64,000 bases of DNA from Zanthoxylum bungeanum (taxonomy: Eukaryota > Streptophyta > Magnoliopsida > Sapindales > Rutaceae), in the NCBI GenBank assembly GCA_019454045.1, contig SKCR01015040.1:62001-126000 (forward strand), read 5' to 3'. A program made the position numbers and the translations under genes. Shown piece by piece: positions 23,055 through 34,911 of this stretch. Below the pieces are notes generated by a model. The model was not told where the DNA came from and searched no databases. It saw only the letters and a list, made by a program, of their open reading frames with translations. Position 1 is the first letter of the stretch. Every line of letters starts with the position of its first letter.

Positions 23055-25071
23055 TGTTGGACAATTATGACCCATAGCGTCACTATTTGTACAGATCATG
23101 GTGTTGTTGTATAAATTAACTGTGTGACAAAGGAGATTGCTCTCTTATCATTTGTGATTAGATCACCAAGATGTATAAATGATAGGAGGTCCTTATGATT
23201 TGTTCCTGGATTGAGATGATATGAGACAATATCAATCCATGAAGGATATATCATTAAATATCCCTAGTCAGAGTATTATCGAGATTGGACATCGATAATG
23301 CGTAAAAAACTAGTATTACACTTGTGCACGTTGTGAGGGCATAACGACATAGTTCTCATATATTTGGGTATATGATGCTCATGCAAGTGTAATAGGAGGT
23401 TGTGTTTTACAGATGGTACATGAAACAGCTTCGTTCTGGATAAACCCCATCGGAATTCCATTGGTAGTATGACTATGTGTCTATGGAAGTCCGAAATCAG
23501 GGTAGGTGTATTTGGTCTTAACCTGAGACTTGCACCGCTAATACTTGTGACAATCAATATACTTTGGTTTTGGTCGTTCAGGGCTTTAACAGGTTCTGTG
23601 TACGCCTCTGCTGGGTATATTGAGAATCGTAGTGTGTTTGGTGTGATGTCAAGATGGAAATATCACTCCAGTCATAGTGGAGATGATGGTCACGTAGGAT
23701 ACGGAACTGGTTCTCTTATGTACTGCAGTTATCGGGATAAAATGACAAGGTCATGTTTATCCGATATAGAGACTAGTTACCGGAGATCCGATATGTGCTT
23801 CGTACGGGGCAGACACAATTCCAGCCCCAGGCCTAGCACATGACATATCCGATACTGGATCGAGATACGCAATACTACGTATACTACGCCTGATATAGAT
23901 CACTATATTCCTGTAAGGATATTTCTGGAGAATTAGGTAGGCACGGTGCTTTGCTAGAAGCCAATCATGTCTTGTAAATCGGTAAAAACGTAGTACTAGG
24001 TACGTACGTGTTCGGATAGTCCGACGACCGGATTTACTGCCAACATATCCGGAGATCTCATGGGTCGCTTCCCGAAGATTCACCGATGACGTATGACTCG
24101 CACTTTATTAATCTGAGATTAATTAGATGAGAGAGAAAATTAATCTGGGATTAATTACGGAGATATTTTATCTGGGATAAAATATCATTTAAAGAGAGAT
24201 AATGATTAATTTGAATTAATCGATAAATTAATATATTCGATATATTAAAGGAAATTGGATTTCGACGCAGAATTGAAATTAGATTTTAATTCGGGCGAAC
24301 GAGTTAATTTAGAATTAATTCATTAGCGACGTGAATAGTAATTATGCTAGGCATGATTATTTAATTAAATTAGATTTAATTACGTCGCAACGGAAAATTC
24401 GTTAATTTGGAATTAGCGAACCCGAGCCCGGGAGTGTTTGCGAGCACATTCGCATTTCGAATTCGAGTGCGGCACGTAAATCACATCAAGCGTCAAATCG
24501 CTAGTCGCATCAAGCGTCAAATCATTAGTCACTTTGAGTGATGTGAATAGTTGATGTGGGCTGTTGGAAGCAATTAATTGCCAAATTTTGGCTCCAAAAC
24601 CTTGTTGACTTTTTGATAGTGGTATATGGTATATGTTTAATTGTTTTTGAAAAACAATTAATCTAATACACAATTTTCCATCTCTCTCTCCTTCTCTCTT
24701 CTTCATCTCTCACGCCCACAAGGGCTGTTTCTCTTCTGTTTTCTGTCCAGAAATGCCGAGAATAAAGAGGTGAAGCCATGGTGATTTTGTGGCAAAATCA
24801 CTAAGTGCTAGCACACCAAATGAGTACATACAAATGTGATATGGAACTAACTTCGCGAGCTTGGAATCACCACCCAAAAGCTTGGAGCTTGGACCGAAAA
24901 TGGAGGAAGAAAAACAGTGGACTACCGAGCTTCATGGAGGGCAGAAAATGGATTTTTGTTCTTCACCGCATCGCCTTAACCGATCATTGTGAGTATTCCG
25001 TAACTCCTTGATGTATTCACATGTATGTTTTATGCTTATTATTCGATCCTTGGGACCGTAGAACTCCAACA
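23055..25071 (+). mobile_element. Element F: solo copia LTR inside element C
   Basis: This 2017-bp LTR begins TGTTGGACAATTATGACC and ends CTCCAACA, flanked by the 5-bp target duplication AGGGC (23050-23054 and 25072-25076). It is the same family as elements D and G. Only one LTR is present, so the interior was lost by recombination between the two LTRs. It interrupts the protease frame of element C. Confidence 0.93.
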
Positions 25072-25684
25072 AGGGCTTGACAAGATTAAACCTACATCAG
25101 TAGCTTTACAATTAGCTGACAAATTCATTAGAACACCACAGGGAGTAGTTGAGGATGTTCTAGTTCAAATCGTTAAATTCTACTACCCCGTTGATTTCCT
25201 TATCTTAGACACGCAGTCTATGGTTAATACTGAGTCAAAAATCCCACTTATCTTAGGTAGACATTTTCTTGCTACAGCTAATACCCTTATCAATTGTAGA
25301 AATGGTCTCATGAAGCTATCATTTGGAAATATGATTCTAGAGGTGAACATTTTTCATGTTGAAAAACAACAATGGGATGATGATGTGTGTCAAGGTACAT
25401 ACATGCTCGAAGCAGTCCTGTCGGAAATAACTTATCTACAACGTGAATCAAATCCTCCTGAAGTGAAAGTGATCCCAAAGAATCGTAAAAGGAAGAAAAG
25501 AAGAGCTCGTGCTCAATTAAAGATGGTACCTGAGAAATTAAAAAGGAGATTGGGTCGCCTCTTAAATATATGCTGCCAAGACTTTCAGCCACCAGACCCT
25601 GGAGGATCAATGGATACACTGCCACAGCTAGACAGACATTCACTCCCATGCCTTCATCAGTACGCTAGATGGAAACCACCATGA
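25072..25684 (+). pseudogene. gag-protease, second part, element C
   Basis: The protease frame resumes with ALQLADKFIRTPQGVVEDVLV and the second conserved retropepsin motif IPLILGRHFLATA, followed by a basic tail (RKRKKRRARAQLK). The frame ends at 25684 and is not followed by RT. Confidence 0.85.
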
Positions 25685-27082
25685 CAGCTTAAGTGGTTAC
25701 GTGTGGCTGAAGACGTTAAACTTAGCGCTAGCGGGGAGGCAACCCTTGCATATGCATTTATTTATTCATTTACTTTATTTATTTTCGTTACTTTAGTTTT
25801 ATTTTATTATGTGCTAATTGCATATTTTATTTTTTATTTGCATAAGTGTTTTTACAGGTTTTAGCACAATCTACACAACCACACAACTAAGTCTCGCCAG
25901 TAGGAACCTGATCAACTCCGCGCTTGGTAGTGTTGTTCCTTAATCCTTTTTCTTTATAATTATTTTTATCTTACATTGAGGACAATGCAAGTTTTAAGTG
26001 TAGGGGTGTATGCATGCGCATGAAAACCTGTCTTAAATTCTTAAATACATTTTATTATAAAAAAAAAATTATTGTTTTGTTTGTTTTTTTAGTACTTGAT
26101 AGTTAAACATAGGTCTTATGATGATATTGTTTGTGTTAGGATGAAATCTTAGAAACGATAAGTCCTTTAATGCACTTTTATCTGATGCTTTGAGTAGTTT
26201 ATCTATGTTAGACTCGTAAGCACTTAATTATGGGTTTCTAGCAGTGAAAGTCTGAGTAGTTAGCAATGTGACTAGTTGTAGAAATTGCATGTCGATGAAT
26301 GACCGTTTGCTTAGATGTCTATCCTGATTTGCTTGTGTTATGACGTATGGTATGGTTGAAAAATAAAAGAAAAGTCTCTGAAGAAAGAAAATAAACCACC
26401 TATAACCGATAAGCGTGAAGCTACCCATGAGCGAGTATTAGGACCACCATTAGGAGAAATGCTACCTTAAAGGGTAGGTGTGTTGAGAAAAAAAGAGAAA
26501 AGAAAAAGAGAAAGAAAAGAAAAATGCAAAAAGGAGAAAATGAAAAGAGAGACTAAGGAAAAAGGGAAATCATGCCATATTGAGCACATAAAAGCAACTA
26601 CAGAACTTAATTGAGATATCTAGGTTGATTTGACCCATCGATCCCAATTTTTAAACGAAATCATTGAGTTCGCTTACCTAGGAATAAAGCTGTGAATGAA
26701 TCTTAGCACACACACTATGAGTCTGACTTAGATGACTTATTCAAAGACTTAGATTTGAGTTATGTTGAGTACTTTGAAGGTTCTATAGTTTCATTACTAG
26801 ACATTATTTGAGGACAAAATTATGCGAAACTATTGGGACTATTTAATTATTTTTTTTGCATGATTGTGTGTTTTGAATGACGTTTGTGGGTGTCGTCGCT
26901 GTAAGCCCTCACGAGACTATAACTCGTCCACTAGGGACACCTAGGGGTTTAAAGGCTTGTTGCATACACTAAATGCAATCGTGATCCCTACAAAAGTGGC
27001 TTAGATAGTTTTTATTTATTTAATTTTCATTTTATTTTACGCTTGAATTGCTAGGGACTAGCAATAAGCTGGTTGGGGGTTG
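25685..27082 (+). other. 3' noncoding part of element C
   Basis: No RT, integrase or accessory ORF is present. Landmarks shared with elements A and B are AACTTAGCGCTAGCGGGGAGG just after the coding part (near 25718), a CATTGAGGACAATG hairpin (near 25975), a roughly 115-base block containing CCCTCACGAGACTATAACTC and CACCTAGGGGTTTAAAGGC (26905-27010), and the polypurine tract GGTTGGGGGTTG just before the 3' LTR. Confidence 0.75.
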
Positions 27083-28467
27083 TGATAAGTGCATGAAAAT
27101 GTACTTTGAAACATCACTTATTCGGGTTTATTGTTAAGTATTTAGTTCTATATTTTATACTTTATTATATAATTTTTATTCTTACATTAATTTCGATTAT
27201 ATTTATTATTTAAGTTAATTTAATTATCATTGTAGGAATTAAAATAGAGAAGTCGCGTGAAGAATAAAAGCAAAGAGTTGACTGGGTTTCAGCGTGAATA
27301 TGCATGCATTATATAGGAAAGAAAGCGGCAACTTGAACAAGAGAGAGCAACGTTAATACACAAAGCATGCAACGTGAAGATTAGGTTTTTTTGTCAAGGG
27401 CTGAGTGCTTAATTAAAAAACAAATAAAAAAAGGCAGTGCGACGCATAATAAAAAGGGAAAGAAGGACGTGGCTGCTAGAGAAGGTTAGGGTTTCATTAT
27501 TAAAAGGCAAGCTGCGCAAATAAAAACGGGAAGCAAGCGGCTGTGCGACAAAGACAAAAAAGAAAAAAGAAAAGAAGGGAAGCAGCAGCACCGAATAGAA
27601 AAATCAAGAGAGCTGCGCATAAAATCCAGGGGCTGCGCAAGACAACCAGAGCAGAGAGTGCCGAGAAGAAAGAGAGCAGTGCCAAGAGTTCAGAGAAGAA
27701 ATCAGAGCCCAGAACCCCGGGACTCGGAGCCGTGATGATTTAGAGCGATATGTCTCTCAAATCCCAGGCTATTTTTACTTCTTTTATGAGGAACTATTCC
27801 CCTAGGCAAAGCTAGGGATGAACTCTTATGTTTGATTTTTATTATTTATGTTTTTAATTCCTAAAAAGTACCTTTTAATCGTTTAATAAAATTGATGTTT
27901 ATTATTTTCTATTATCTTTCAGTTTATTAATCCGGAAATTGTGTTTTGTCAAATCCCATATAGATCCAGTCATGCTTCTTCTATGTGTGGTTTGCGAATT
28001 CAATTGTGACTGGTAAAGTTGTTTTGCGTGTTGGTCTTCTTCTGCAGTATTGCCTGATGGTATATTTTCGACGTTAGATAACTCGTAACGATGACTTTTG
28101 TGTGCTGTTAACATAGATAAAATAATTATTAATTACCTTAGAATTTAATATGCGTAGAATTGAATATATTCCGGTTGTTGGTTTGTGATGTGAAACCCTC
28201 AACTGAGTAGTAATAGGAATTAATAACTGAATATAGGAGTTTGATGCAAGAGGGATTCCCGACGCTTTGCTACTTTTCTCTGCCGTTATCTTTTATCATC
28301 TTTTCATTATTTCATTTATCTTTACTTTAATTCCAAATTTATCATTTTACTTATTAAGTTACCGTTAACGTTTTTGTTTGAGTAAATTAGTTCATGTAAC
28401 TATCTCTCTGAGGAATCGACACCCCAGCTATATTGCGATAACCGCAAGTTATTTTTGGGCGTAATCA
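27083..28467 (+). repeat. 3' LTR of element C
   Basis: It starts TGATAAGTGC after the polypurine tract and ends GGGCGTAATCA. The copia D coding frame resumes immediately after it. Confidence 0.92.
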
Positions 28468-29491
28468 ATGAAGTCCGAAATGGATTCCATGTATAACAAC
28501 CAAGTTTGGAAACTTGTTGATGCACCAGAAGGCGTTAAGCCGATTGGTTGTAAATGGGTCTTCAAGAAGAAGACCGACATGGATGGGAAAATACAAACGT
28601 ACAAAGCTAGGCTTGTAGCGAAAGGGTATCGTCAATGACATGGTGTCGATTACGACGAAACTTTTTCACCTGTTGCCATGATTAAATCCATTCGGATAAT
28701 GCTTACTATTGCTGCATATTTCGATTATGAAATATGACAGATGGACGTTAAAACCGTTTTCCTTAACAGAAAACTTTTGGAGGATGTTTATATGCAACAA
28801 CCTGACGGTTTTATAATGCCAAAACATGCAAACAAGGTTTGCAAGTTAAATCGATCCATTTATGGATTGAAGTAAGCATCGTGTTCTTGGAACCAACATT
28901 TTGATGATATCATAAAAGAATATGGTTTCATTCAAAATGAAGATGATTCTTTTGTATACAAGAAGGTTAATGGGAGCGCACTGACATTGATTGTCCTTTA
29001 TGTTGATGATGTATTGCTTCTTGGCAATGACATTCCCATGCTACAATCGGTGAAAGCTTGACTTTCATTAAAATTCTCCATGAAAGATCTGGGAGAAGCA
29101 GCCTTTATTCTGGGAATAAGGATCTACCGGGATAGATCTAGAAATCTGTTTAGACTCTCCCAGAGCTCTTGGATTAGTTTAAGAGGGGGCTGCTTCCAGT
29201 GTCACATGACGTCTCTCTATCTAAGGACATGTGTCCTAAAACTCAAGATAAGAGAGACAACATGAGTCGGATCCCATTCGCTTCTGCAGTTGGATCGATC
29301 ATGTATGCCATGATATGTATGCAACCTGATGTCTCATATGATTTGAGCATGTGCAAGCGCTATTAGGCGGATCCAGGTGATGGTCACTGGATTACTGTTA
29401 TGAACATCCTTAAGTATCTTAGACGAACTAAGGATGCTTTCTTAGTCTATGGAGATGGAGAACTTGAGGTGACTGGGTTCACCGATGCAAG
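28468..29491 (+). pseudogene. copia reverse transcriptase, element D
   Basis: RT motifs are recognisable in order: WVFKKKTDMDGKIQTYKARLVAKGY, DYDETFSPVAMIKSIR, QMDVKTVFLN, SIYGLK and the YVDD box at 28999-29010 (LYVDDVLLLGND). At least four stops (near 28636, 28736, 28873 and 29058) and a frame change inactivate it. Solo LTR E cuts it at 29491. Confidence 0.9.
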
Positions 29492-30954
29492 TGTAGGTAC
29501 TGCATTTTTGCATATAAGTCCCGATGATGAGTCTCGTACGGAGGCACTACTCTTTAGGTTGCGAAAGTCACGGGAAACGAATGTCGGAAGCGGAAATTCA
29601 GAATAAGTATGTCATCGAATTCAATTCACATGTTCACTGCTTTCGTTCGTGCTGCGTTCGTGAACACGTTCGAACGTCAAGCAGATTGCGGGCGTTCGTG
29701 TAGCGTTCGAATAGGCATTCGAACGGTGTCGGTACTTCTGGTTTTATTGCTAGCCTCACGCCCAAGCCCAATTAGCCCACCAAAACCCACCCAAAAATAA
29801 TTAAAACATTTAAAACATGTCACAAATTAAAATAATATCCTTCCTAAATTAAATAAATCACATTCCAATCTAAATAATTCACATACCTAAATAAAACAAA
29901 TCAAATATATCCCTTCCCTAATCAAACACCAATTAAGATATTCACTCCCTAAATTAAACACATCTTTTCCTTTCATAAACCAATCAAGACACTTCCCTTT
30001 TTTGAGGATTCCCTTACTTACCTAGAAACCCTAGAAACCATTATAAAAAGAAGCCTAAACCAACCTTTCACACCCTAGCTCATTCTCACAAAAACACAAA
30101 AAAAATAAATCGAACATACACGCCCAAAGAAAAAAAAAGCAAGAAGCAAGCAAATAATTTTCTCTTCTACTATACTATATCATCACGTAAACACTCACGA
30201 AATAACCCATCCATTGCCGTATCACGCAACCCTCCATTCACCAAAAACACATACCCAAACCATAGCTTAAACCACCGAAAATCACAGCCCAAAATAGTCC
30301 CTGCAGTTACCACAAAACAGCAGCCCCAATACCCCCTTAAAGAATGCCAAAATAGTCCCTTATTACAGTGAAAACAGTGACCAGAAAATACATCAAAAAT
30401 AGCAGCAAAACGGAGTAAAAATAGCAGCAAAATGGAGTAAAAACAGCAGCAAAACGAAGGAAACGACAGCCCAAAATAGCGAAGCAGCGAACGAGAGCAA
30501 TGGACCAGTGAACCGGAGGAGTTGCGGAGCATCAACCCTTCCGACGGCCGTGTAACGCATTTTTGAGAGACGACCTAAGAGGTTAGACCTGAGGGCACCC
30601 TTCTTATTTATTCTCATCTTTTGTTGTTGTTTATTAGAATTCCTTCGCATGAGAGTCGTTTGTTGATATATGTTGTGGTCCTTGAATGAATGGAATAAAT
30701 GTTCTCTCTTGTGGTATATTGGATGGAAACCCGGACGTAAATTCCGTAGCCGAATCCGAATGGACGGTATTTTAGTTTGCACTCGGGATACAATGCCACA
30801 TACCAATTGAGAGATTCACACATTTCGATTCATCCAACCTTGTATTCGAGGATGATTGGGTTGCTAGTATGTTATTTATTTGTTAAGCATGATTTAGTCG
30901 TTAGTATGCTATTACTTTCTGCATGTTACTTATTTATGCATGATGATATAGTGT

Positions 30955-31390
30955 GCATGGGCAAATCAAGTTGGATTAAAGGTCCTCCATTTTTAGGGAT
31001 AAAAGCCCAATGGCTACCTTTGCCACGCCGTTTTACCACGCCGGACGGAGTATGTTTGATTGAATGTGAGATACGTTTAATCGAGCATACGAGGTCCTAT
31101 ATTATTGTTGTCTTTATTTTATATGCAGTGTAATATAATGCGCATGGGCTAACTAGGGTGGATTAAAGGTCCTCTATTCGAGGGAAATGCCTGAAGGCTA
31201 CCTTTACCACGATGTTTTGCCGCGCCTTTTATTATGTCATTTACCCTTTGCATATCATTGCTTTATTTACGCATGCATTGCATTCTTTTGCTTATGGGCT
31301 AACTAGGGTGGATTAAAGGTCCTCTATTCGAGGGAAATGCCTAAAGGCTACCTTTTCCATGATATTTTGATGCGCCAGATGAGGTGCACC
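30955..31390. repeat. Three long-period repeats in solo LTR E
   Basis: Three copies (starting near 30960, 31142 and 31286) share GCATGGGC / ATGGGCTAACTAGGG, GGATTAAAGGTCCTC, GGGAAATGCC and GGCTACCTTT at a spacing of about 145-185 bases. Confidence 0.85.
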
Positions 31391-31494
31391 CGATTGAATG
31401 TGAAATGTGTTCCATCGGGCACACGAGGTCCTACATTTTGTATTTGTTTATCCATATATGTGTTCGTGTCATTTCAGATGCCATTTTGGCAATC

Positions 31495-31865
31495 TCGTTC
31501 GAACGCGTTTCCAAACTCTACACAAACGTATGCATTCTGTCTTATTCCGTTCGAACGCGTTTACGAACGCTACATGAATGTATGCATTTTGTCTTATTCC
31601 GTTCGAACGCGTTTACGAACGCTACATGAACGTATGCATACTGTCTTATTTCTGTTCGAACGTGCTTCAGAACGTTACTCGAATGCTTGTATTCTGTTTA
31701 CCGTTCGAACGCGTTTACGAACGCTACTCGAACGCGCATGTATTTTATTGTATCATGCATCAAGTCCCATCCCGTTCGAACGCGTTATCAAATGCTACTC
31801 GAACGCTTGCATTCTGTTTACCGTTCGAATGCATTTACGAATGCTACACGAATGCGCACACACTG
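31495..31865. repeat. Seven tandem units with GTTCGAACGCG palindrome in solo LTR E
   Basis: Units of about 50-70 bases start near 31495, 31548, 31600, 31653, 31702, 31773 and 31822. Each begins with a palindromic GTTCGAACGCGTTT core followed by ACGAACGCTAC and a short AT-rich linker. Similar GTTCGAACG words also occur near the other end of the LTR (29650-29725). Confidence 0.9.
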
Positions 31866-32429
31866 GACATATTACTTCATCATGTTTCATGCATGTTTGT
31901 TCCCCTAGTCATTCCCTTCCCCATCATATGTTTAGTTAGCTCTCTTCAATATTATGCCTTTTACCGTTATTGTTTGTTTATATTTTTCGCATTTATTCGA
32001 TATGCTCATGAGATTGTGTGCTCGCTTTTATCATCAATGCCTTTATAGTTTTTATTAGTTACATTATTGCACTTTATTGCTTAATACGTTCATGAATTAT
32101 GTATTTTGCCTTCATTTCTTTTATTTACGATTATCGGTGTGCAAACTTGCATGTTGCTTAAATTATCTGGAAACATATGTTGCATGAGATTTTGTTGTAC
32201 TATTGCATAAATCCTTTCATTACAAGTGGCATAAGTAAGGGACCATTCCGAACCCAACGGTTTGAGGTCTTCCCTTGCGAGGGGTGAGTGCGGCCTTAAA
32301 TCATTTTCCCGGTTCACACCGGGTGGCGACTCCATTTTTAGTTCTCCGGTTTAGTTCCCCCGTGGGCTATTCCGTACTCCCAACCGGGCCTCGAGCCCGG
32401 GACAGCATCGCCCACTTCTGTGTCCTACA

Positions 32430-32855
32430 GCAAGTTTCCAAACCGATAAAAATGACTCTAAGTCACAATCGGGGTACATATTTTATTTGAACAACGGAAC
32501 AATGAGCTGGAAATCTTCCGAGCAAGAGACTGTTGCCAATTCGACAACAGAAGCGGAATATATCACTGCAGCTGAGGCAGCAAAAGAAGCAGTTTGGATT
32601 CGTAAATTCCTAATTGGATTAGGAGTAGTTCCGTTAGCAGTTGAGCCCGTACCTTTATATTGTGACAATAACGGGGCTATAGCACAAGCCAAGGAACTGC
32701 GGTCTCATCAACGATCCAAGCATGTACTTCGACGATTTCATCTGATTAGTGAGATCATACATCGTGGCGATGTGAAGATCGAAAAGATCGCCTCAGATGA
32801 CAACATTGCAGATCCGCTAACGAAAGCTATTTCTCAGCAAAAGTTTGAGTGACAT
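32430..32855 (+). pseudogene. copia RNase H, end of pol, element D
   Basis: After the solo LTR the frame resumes with the RNase H segment: TMSWKSSEQETVANSTTEAEY, PLYCDNNGAIAQAK and HVLRRFHLISEIIHRGDVK, ending at a stop by 32852. These are typical closing motifs of copia pol. The piece is intact from about 32487, but the gene as a whole is broken. Confidence 0.9.
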
Positions 32856-32911
32856 GTACATAGTTCAGGTGTTACATACTTGAGTGATTGGCTATGAGCC
32901 AAGTGGGATAT

Positions 32912-33785
32912 TGTTGGACAATTATGACCCATAACATCACTATTTGTAAAAGACATTGTGTTTTTATACAAACTAACTATGTGACAAAGTAAATTGCTAT
33001 TTTATCATTTTGTAATTGGATTGCTTGGATATATAAATGATAAAAGTCCTTATGATTAGTTCCGAATTAATAAGATATGAGACAATATTAATCCATGAAC
33101 GGTTTAATCATTAAATATCCCTAGTCGTAGTATTAACGAGACTGGACATCGATAATGCAGAATAGACGAGTATTACACTTGTGCGTGTTATGGAAGCTTA
33201 ACGACATAGTTCTGATATATTTAAGTATTGGATACTTATGCAAGTGTGATAAGAGGTTCTGTTAGCCGTTGGACCAGGAAAAGCTTCTCTCTGGATAGAC
33301 CCCTCGGAATCCCATTGGTAGTATGACTATGTGTCTATGGGAATCTGAATCAAGGTAGGTATATATGGTCTTAATCTGAGACTTGCATCGCTAATACTTG
33401 CGACAATCAGTACGCTTTGGTTTTGGTCGTCTAGAACTTTAACAGGTTGTGTGTACGCCTCTTCTGGGTTTATTGAGAATCGTATTGTATTGGGTGTGAT
33501 GTCAAGATGGAAGTATCACTTCAGTCATATGGAGACGATGATCACGTATGGATACAAAACTAGTACTCTTAAATGCTGAAGCTATCGGGATAGTATGACT
33601 AGGTCATGATTATCCAATTACAGAGACTAGTTGCTTGTGATCCGATATATGCTTCGTACGGGGCAGGCATAATATACTATGCCTGATAAAGATTATATAT
33701 TCCTCGTTGAATATTTCTAGAGAATTGGGTAGGCACAATGCTTTTCTAGAAGCCAACCTTATCTTGTAAATTGGTAAGAACGTGG
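32912..33785 (+). repeat. 3' LTR of element D, truncated
   Basis: It begins TGTTGGACAATTATGACC after a short purine tract (AAGTGGGATA) and matches the 5' LTR for about 870 bases, then stops near 33785 where element A sequence resumes. It also lacks about 60 bases near 33667 relative to the other copies. The last roughly 900 bases and the right target duplication are missing. Confidence 0.88.
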
Positions 33786-34790
33786 AATAGTAATGGTCAA
33801 ACACTTTCTTTTCCATTTGTTATGCTTGTTGCTCCATTTTTTTCTTAATAGATGTACTTCATAATTTCATTGTTCAGTTCTTCATTTGTCATCTGTGAAA
33901 TGCATGCTCCTTAAGTGTCAACCTAAGGATGTAAAGATTTGTCTGATTGTAGGTTTTTATCTTCTATGGTTGATATGAATGGTTCATGTACCTCTTCTTC
34001 AAACATCTGTGCAATGCATGCTCCAAGATCTTCATTTGTTGGTGTGGTTGGTACAAACAACTCTACTTCTTAATCCTCGTTAGAGTCTGATGTATAATAA
34101 AGATCAAATTGAGATTCTGCCTGTTCGGGCTCCTGAACTGATACCTTTGATTCTTGATACTGCTCAGCCTCTTCCTCTATTAAAAGGTGTCATCATGAAA
34201 TACTTGGTACTCGAAGGCTTCGTCAGATTCATTAGAAAATGTTTCGTGAGGTATGTAGCTCTGGTTTTCTGTTAATTGTCTCGTTTGATATGTCATTCTT
34301 TGTATGGATGCTGTTTGACTATGAAGATTTTCTATTTGATTCTGAAATGTTTCAACCATTGCATCCAACTTTTCGTCTTGTTTCTTGATCCAATCTTTGA
34401 GCATGTTAATCACCCGATCTTCCTCTGATGGTTCTGTTTCTTAATGAAGATCGTAGGTGGATGGTGGATAAGATGGAGAATAAGGTTCAGTGAAATATGA
34501 TGGTTCATCATACCATGAAGGATTCTGATAGTTCTGCCACCATGAATTGTAGTTGTATATGCATTGATGGCTTAGGTGGTTACCATCACATATTTCACAT
34601 CTACCCATTGCATTCTGAAATGTTTGAGCAAATGTTGTATTGATTGGTTCTGACATCTAGTGATAATTGTTGGGCTGGACAACAGGCCTCAGAAAACCGG
34701 ACTGCTGCTCCCTGATTTTAGGTGTATCTTCTCTTTGTATAGCTCGTAATTCTTCCATCGCCCAATAATGTTCCATTTCAACCACCTGAA
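33786..34790 (-). pseudogene. Short gag-like region of element A
   Basis: On the minus strand, reading from about 34775, comes MEELRAIQREDTPKIREQQ, a stop, then MSEPINTTFAQTFQNAMG and a cysteine-histidine cluster CEICDGNHLSHQC, like the truncated zinc knuckle of Athila-type gag. After a stop there is a coiled-coil-like segment (34180-34413) rich in Gln, Lys and Glu. The usual gag core seen in element B is absent, so the parent may have been a non-autonomous derivative. Confidence 0.6.
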
Positions 34791-34887
34791 AAATAAAAGG
34801 AAGAAATAAAAATTACAGATAAAAATAAAGAAAATTAGATACAAGTAAAATAGATAGCATCAAAATTAATAACGCAGGAAAAATAAG

Positions 34888-34905
34888 TCCCCGGCAACGG
34901 CGCCA
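34888..34905 (-). promoter_or_regulatory. Primer-binding site of element A
   Basis: On the minus strand TGGCGCCGTTGCCGGGGA lies just inside the 5' LTR. It is the tRNA-Asp-type site common in Athila elements. Element B has the same site with one change. Confidence 0.85.
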
Positions 34906-34911
34906 AAAACT

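Larger units (their letters stand above)
19429..28467 (+). mobile_element. Element C: gypsy-type LTR element with gag and protease only (non-autonomous)
   Basis: LTRs at 19429-20831 and 27083-28467 (about 1.4 kb) share the TGATAAGTGCATGAAAATG start and GTAATCA end. The interior has a primer-binding-site-like segment, a gag region broken by stops and a retropepsin, but no RT, RNase H or integrase. It is inserted into the copia D coding region. The right flank reads ATGAA; the left flank reads GCCAT, which would match if three bases were lost there. Its gag, protease and 3' noncoding modules resemble elements A and B, so an Athila-type partner probably mobilised it. Confidence 0.85.
29492..32429. 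mobile_element. Element E: large solo LTR (gypsy, probably Tat/Ogre group)
   Basis: This 2938-bp unit starts TGTAGG and ends CCTACA, flanked by the 5-bp target duplication GCAAG (29487-29491 and 32430-32434), and interrupts the copia D frame between D-A-S and F-Q-T. It has no primer-binding site, polypurine tract or coding domain inside, which fits a solo LTR. The unusual length, the internal tandem repeats and the GGGTGGCGACTCC segment (about 32319-32331) resemble LTRs of the Tat/Ogre/Retand group; that family call is an inference. Confidence 0.8.
12918..33785 (+). mobile_element. Element D: Ty1/copia retrotransposon, degenerate and split by two insertions
   Basis: It has a 5' LTR (12918-14742), an initiator-Met-type primer-binding site, a long leader, a copia domain order of gag, protease, integrase, RT and RNase H in pieces, and a 3' LTR (32912-33785) cut short on the right. 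Element C is inserted between integrase and RT, and solo LTR E is inserted in the RNase H region. The TGTTGG start and CCAACA-type end of its relatives (F, G) and LTR length near 2 kb suggest the Angela/Tork side of copia, though that is only an inference. Because the right end is lost, no target duplication can be shown. Confidence 0.88.

Noticed and set aside
31337..31939. A 200-residue ORF on the plus strand with repeated RTRLRTLHE-like segments
   Set aside because: It is generated by the tandem palindromic repeats of solo LTR E and is open in several frames at once. It is not gene-like.
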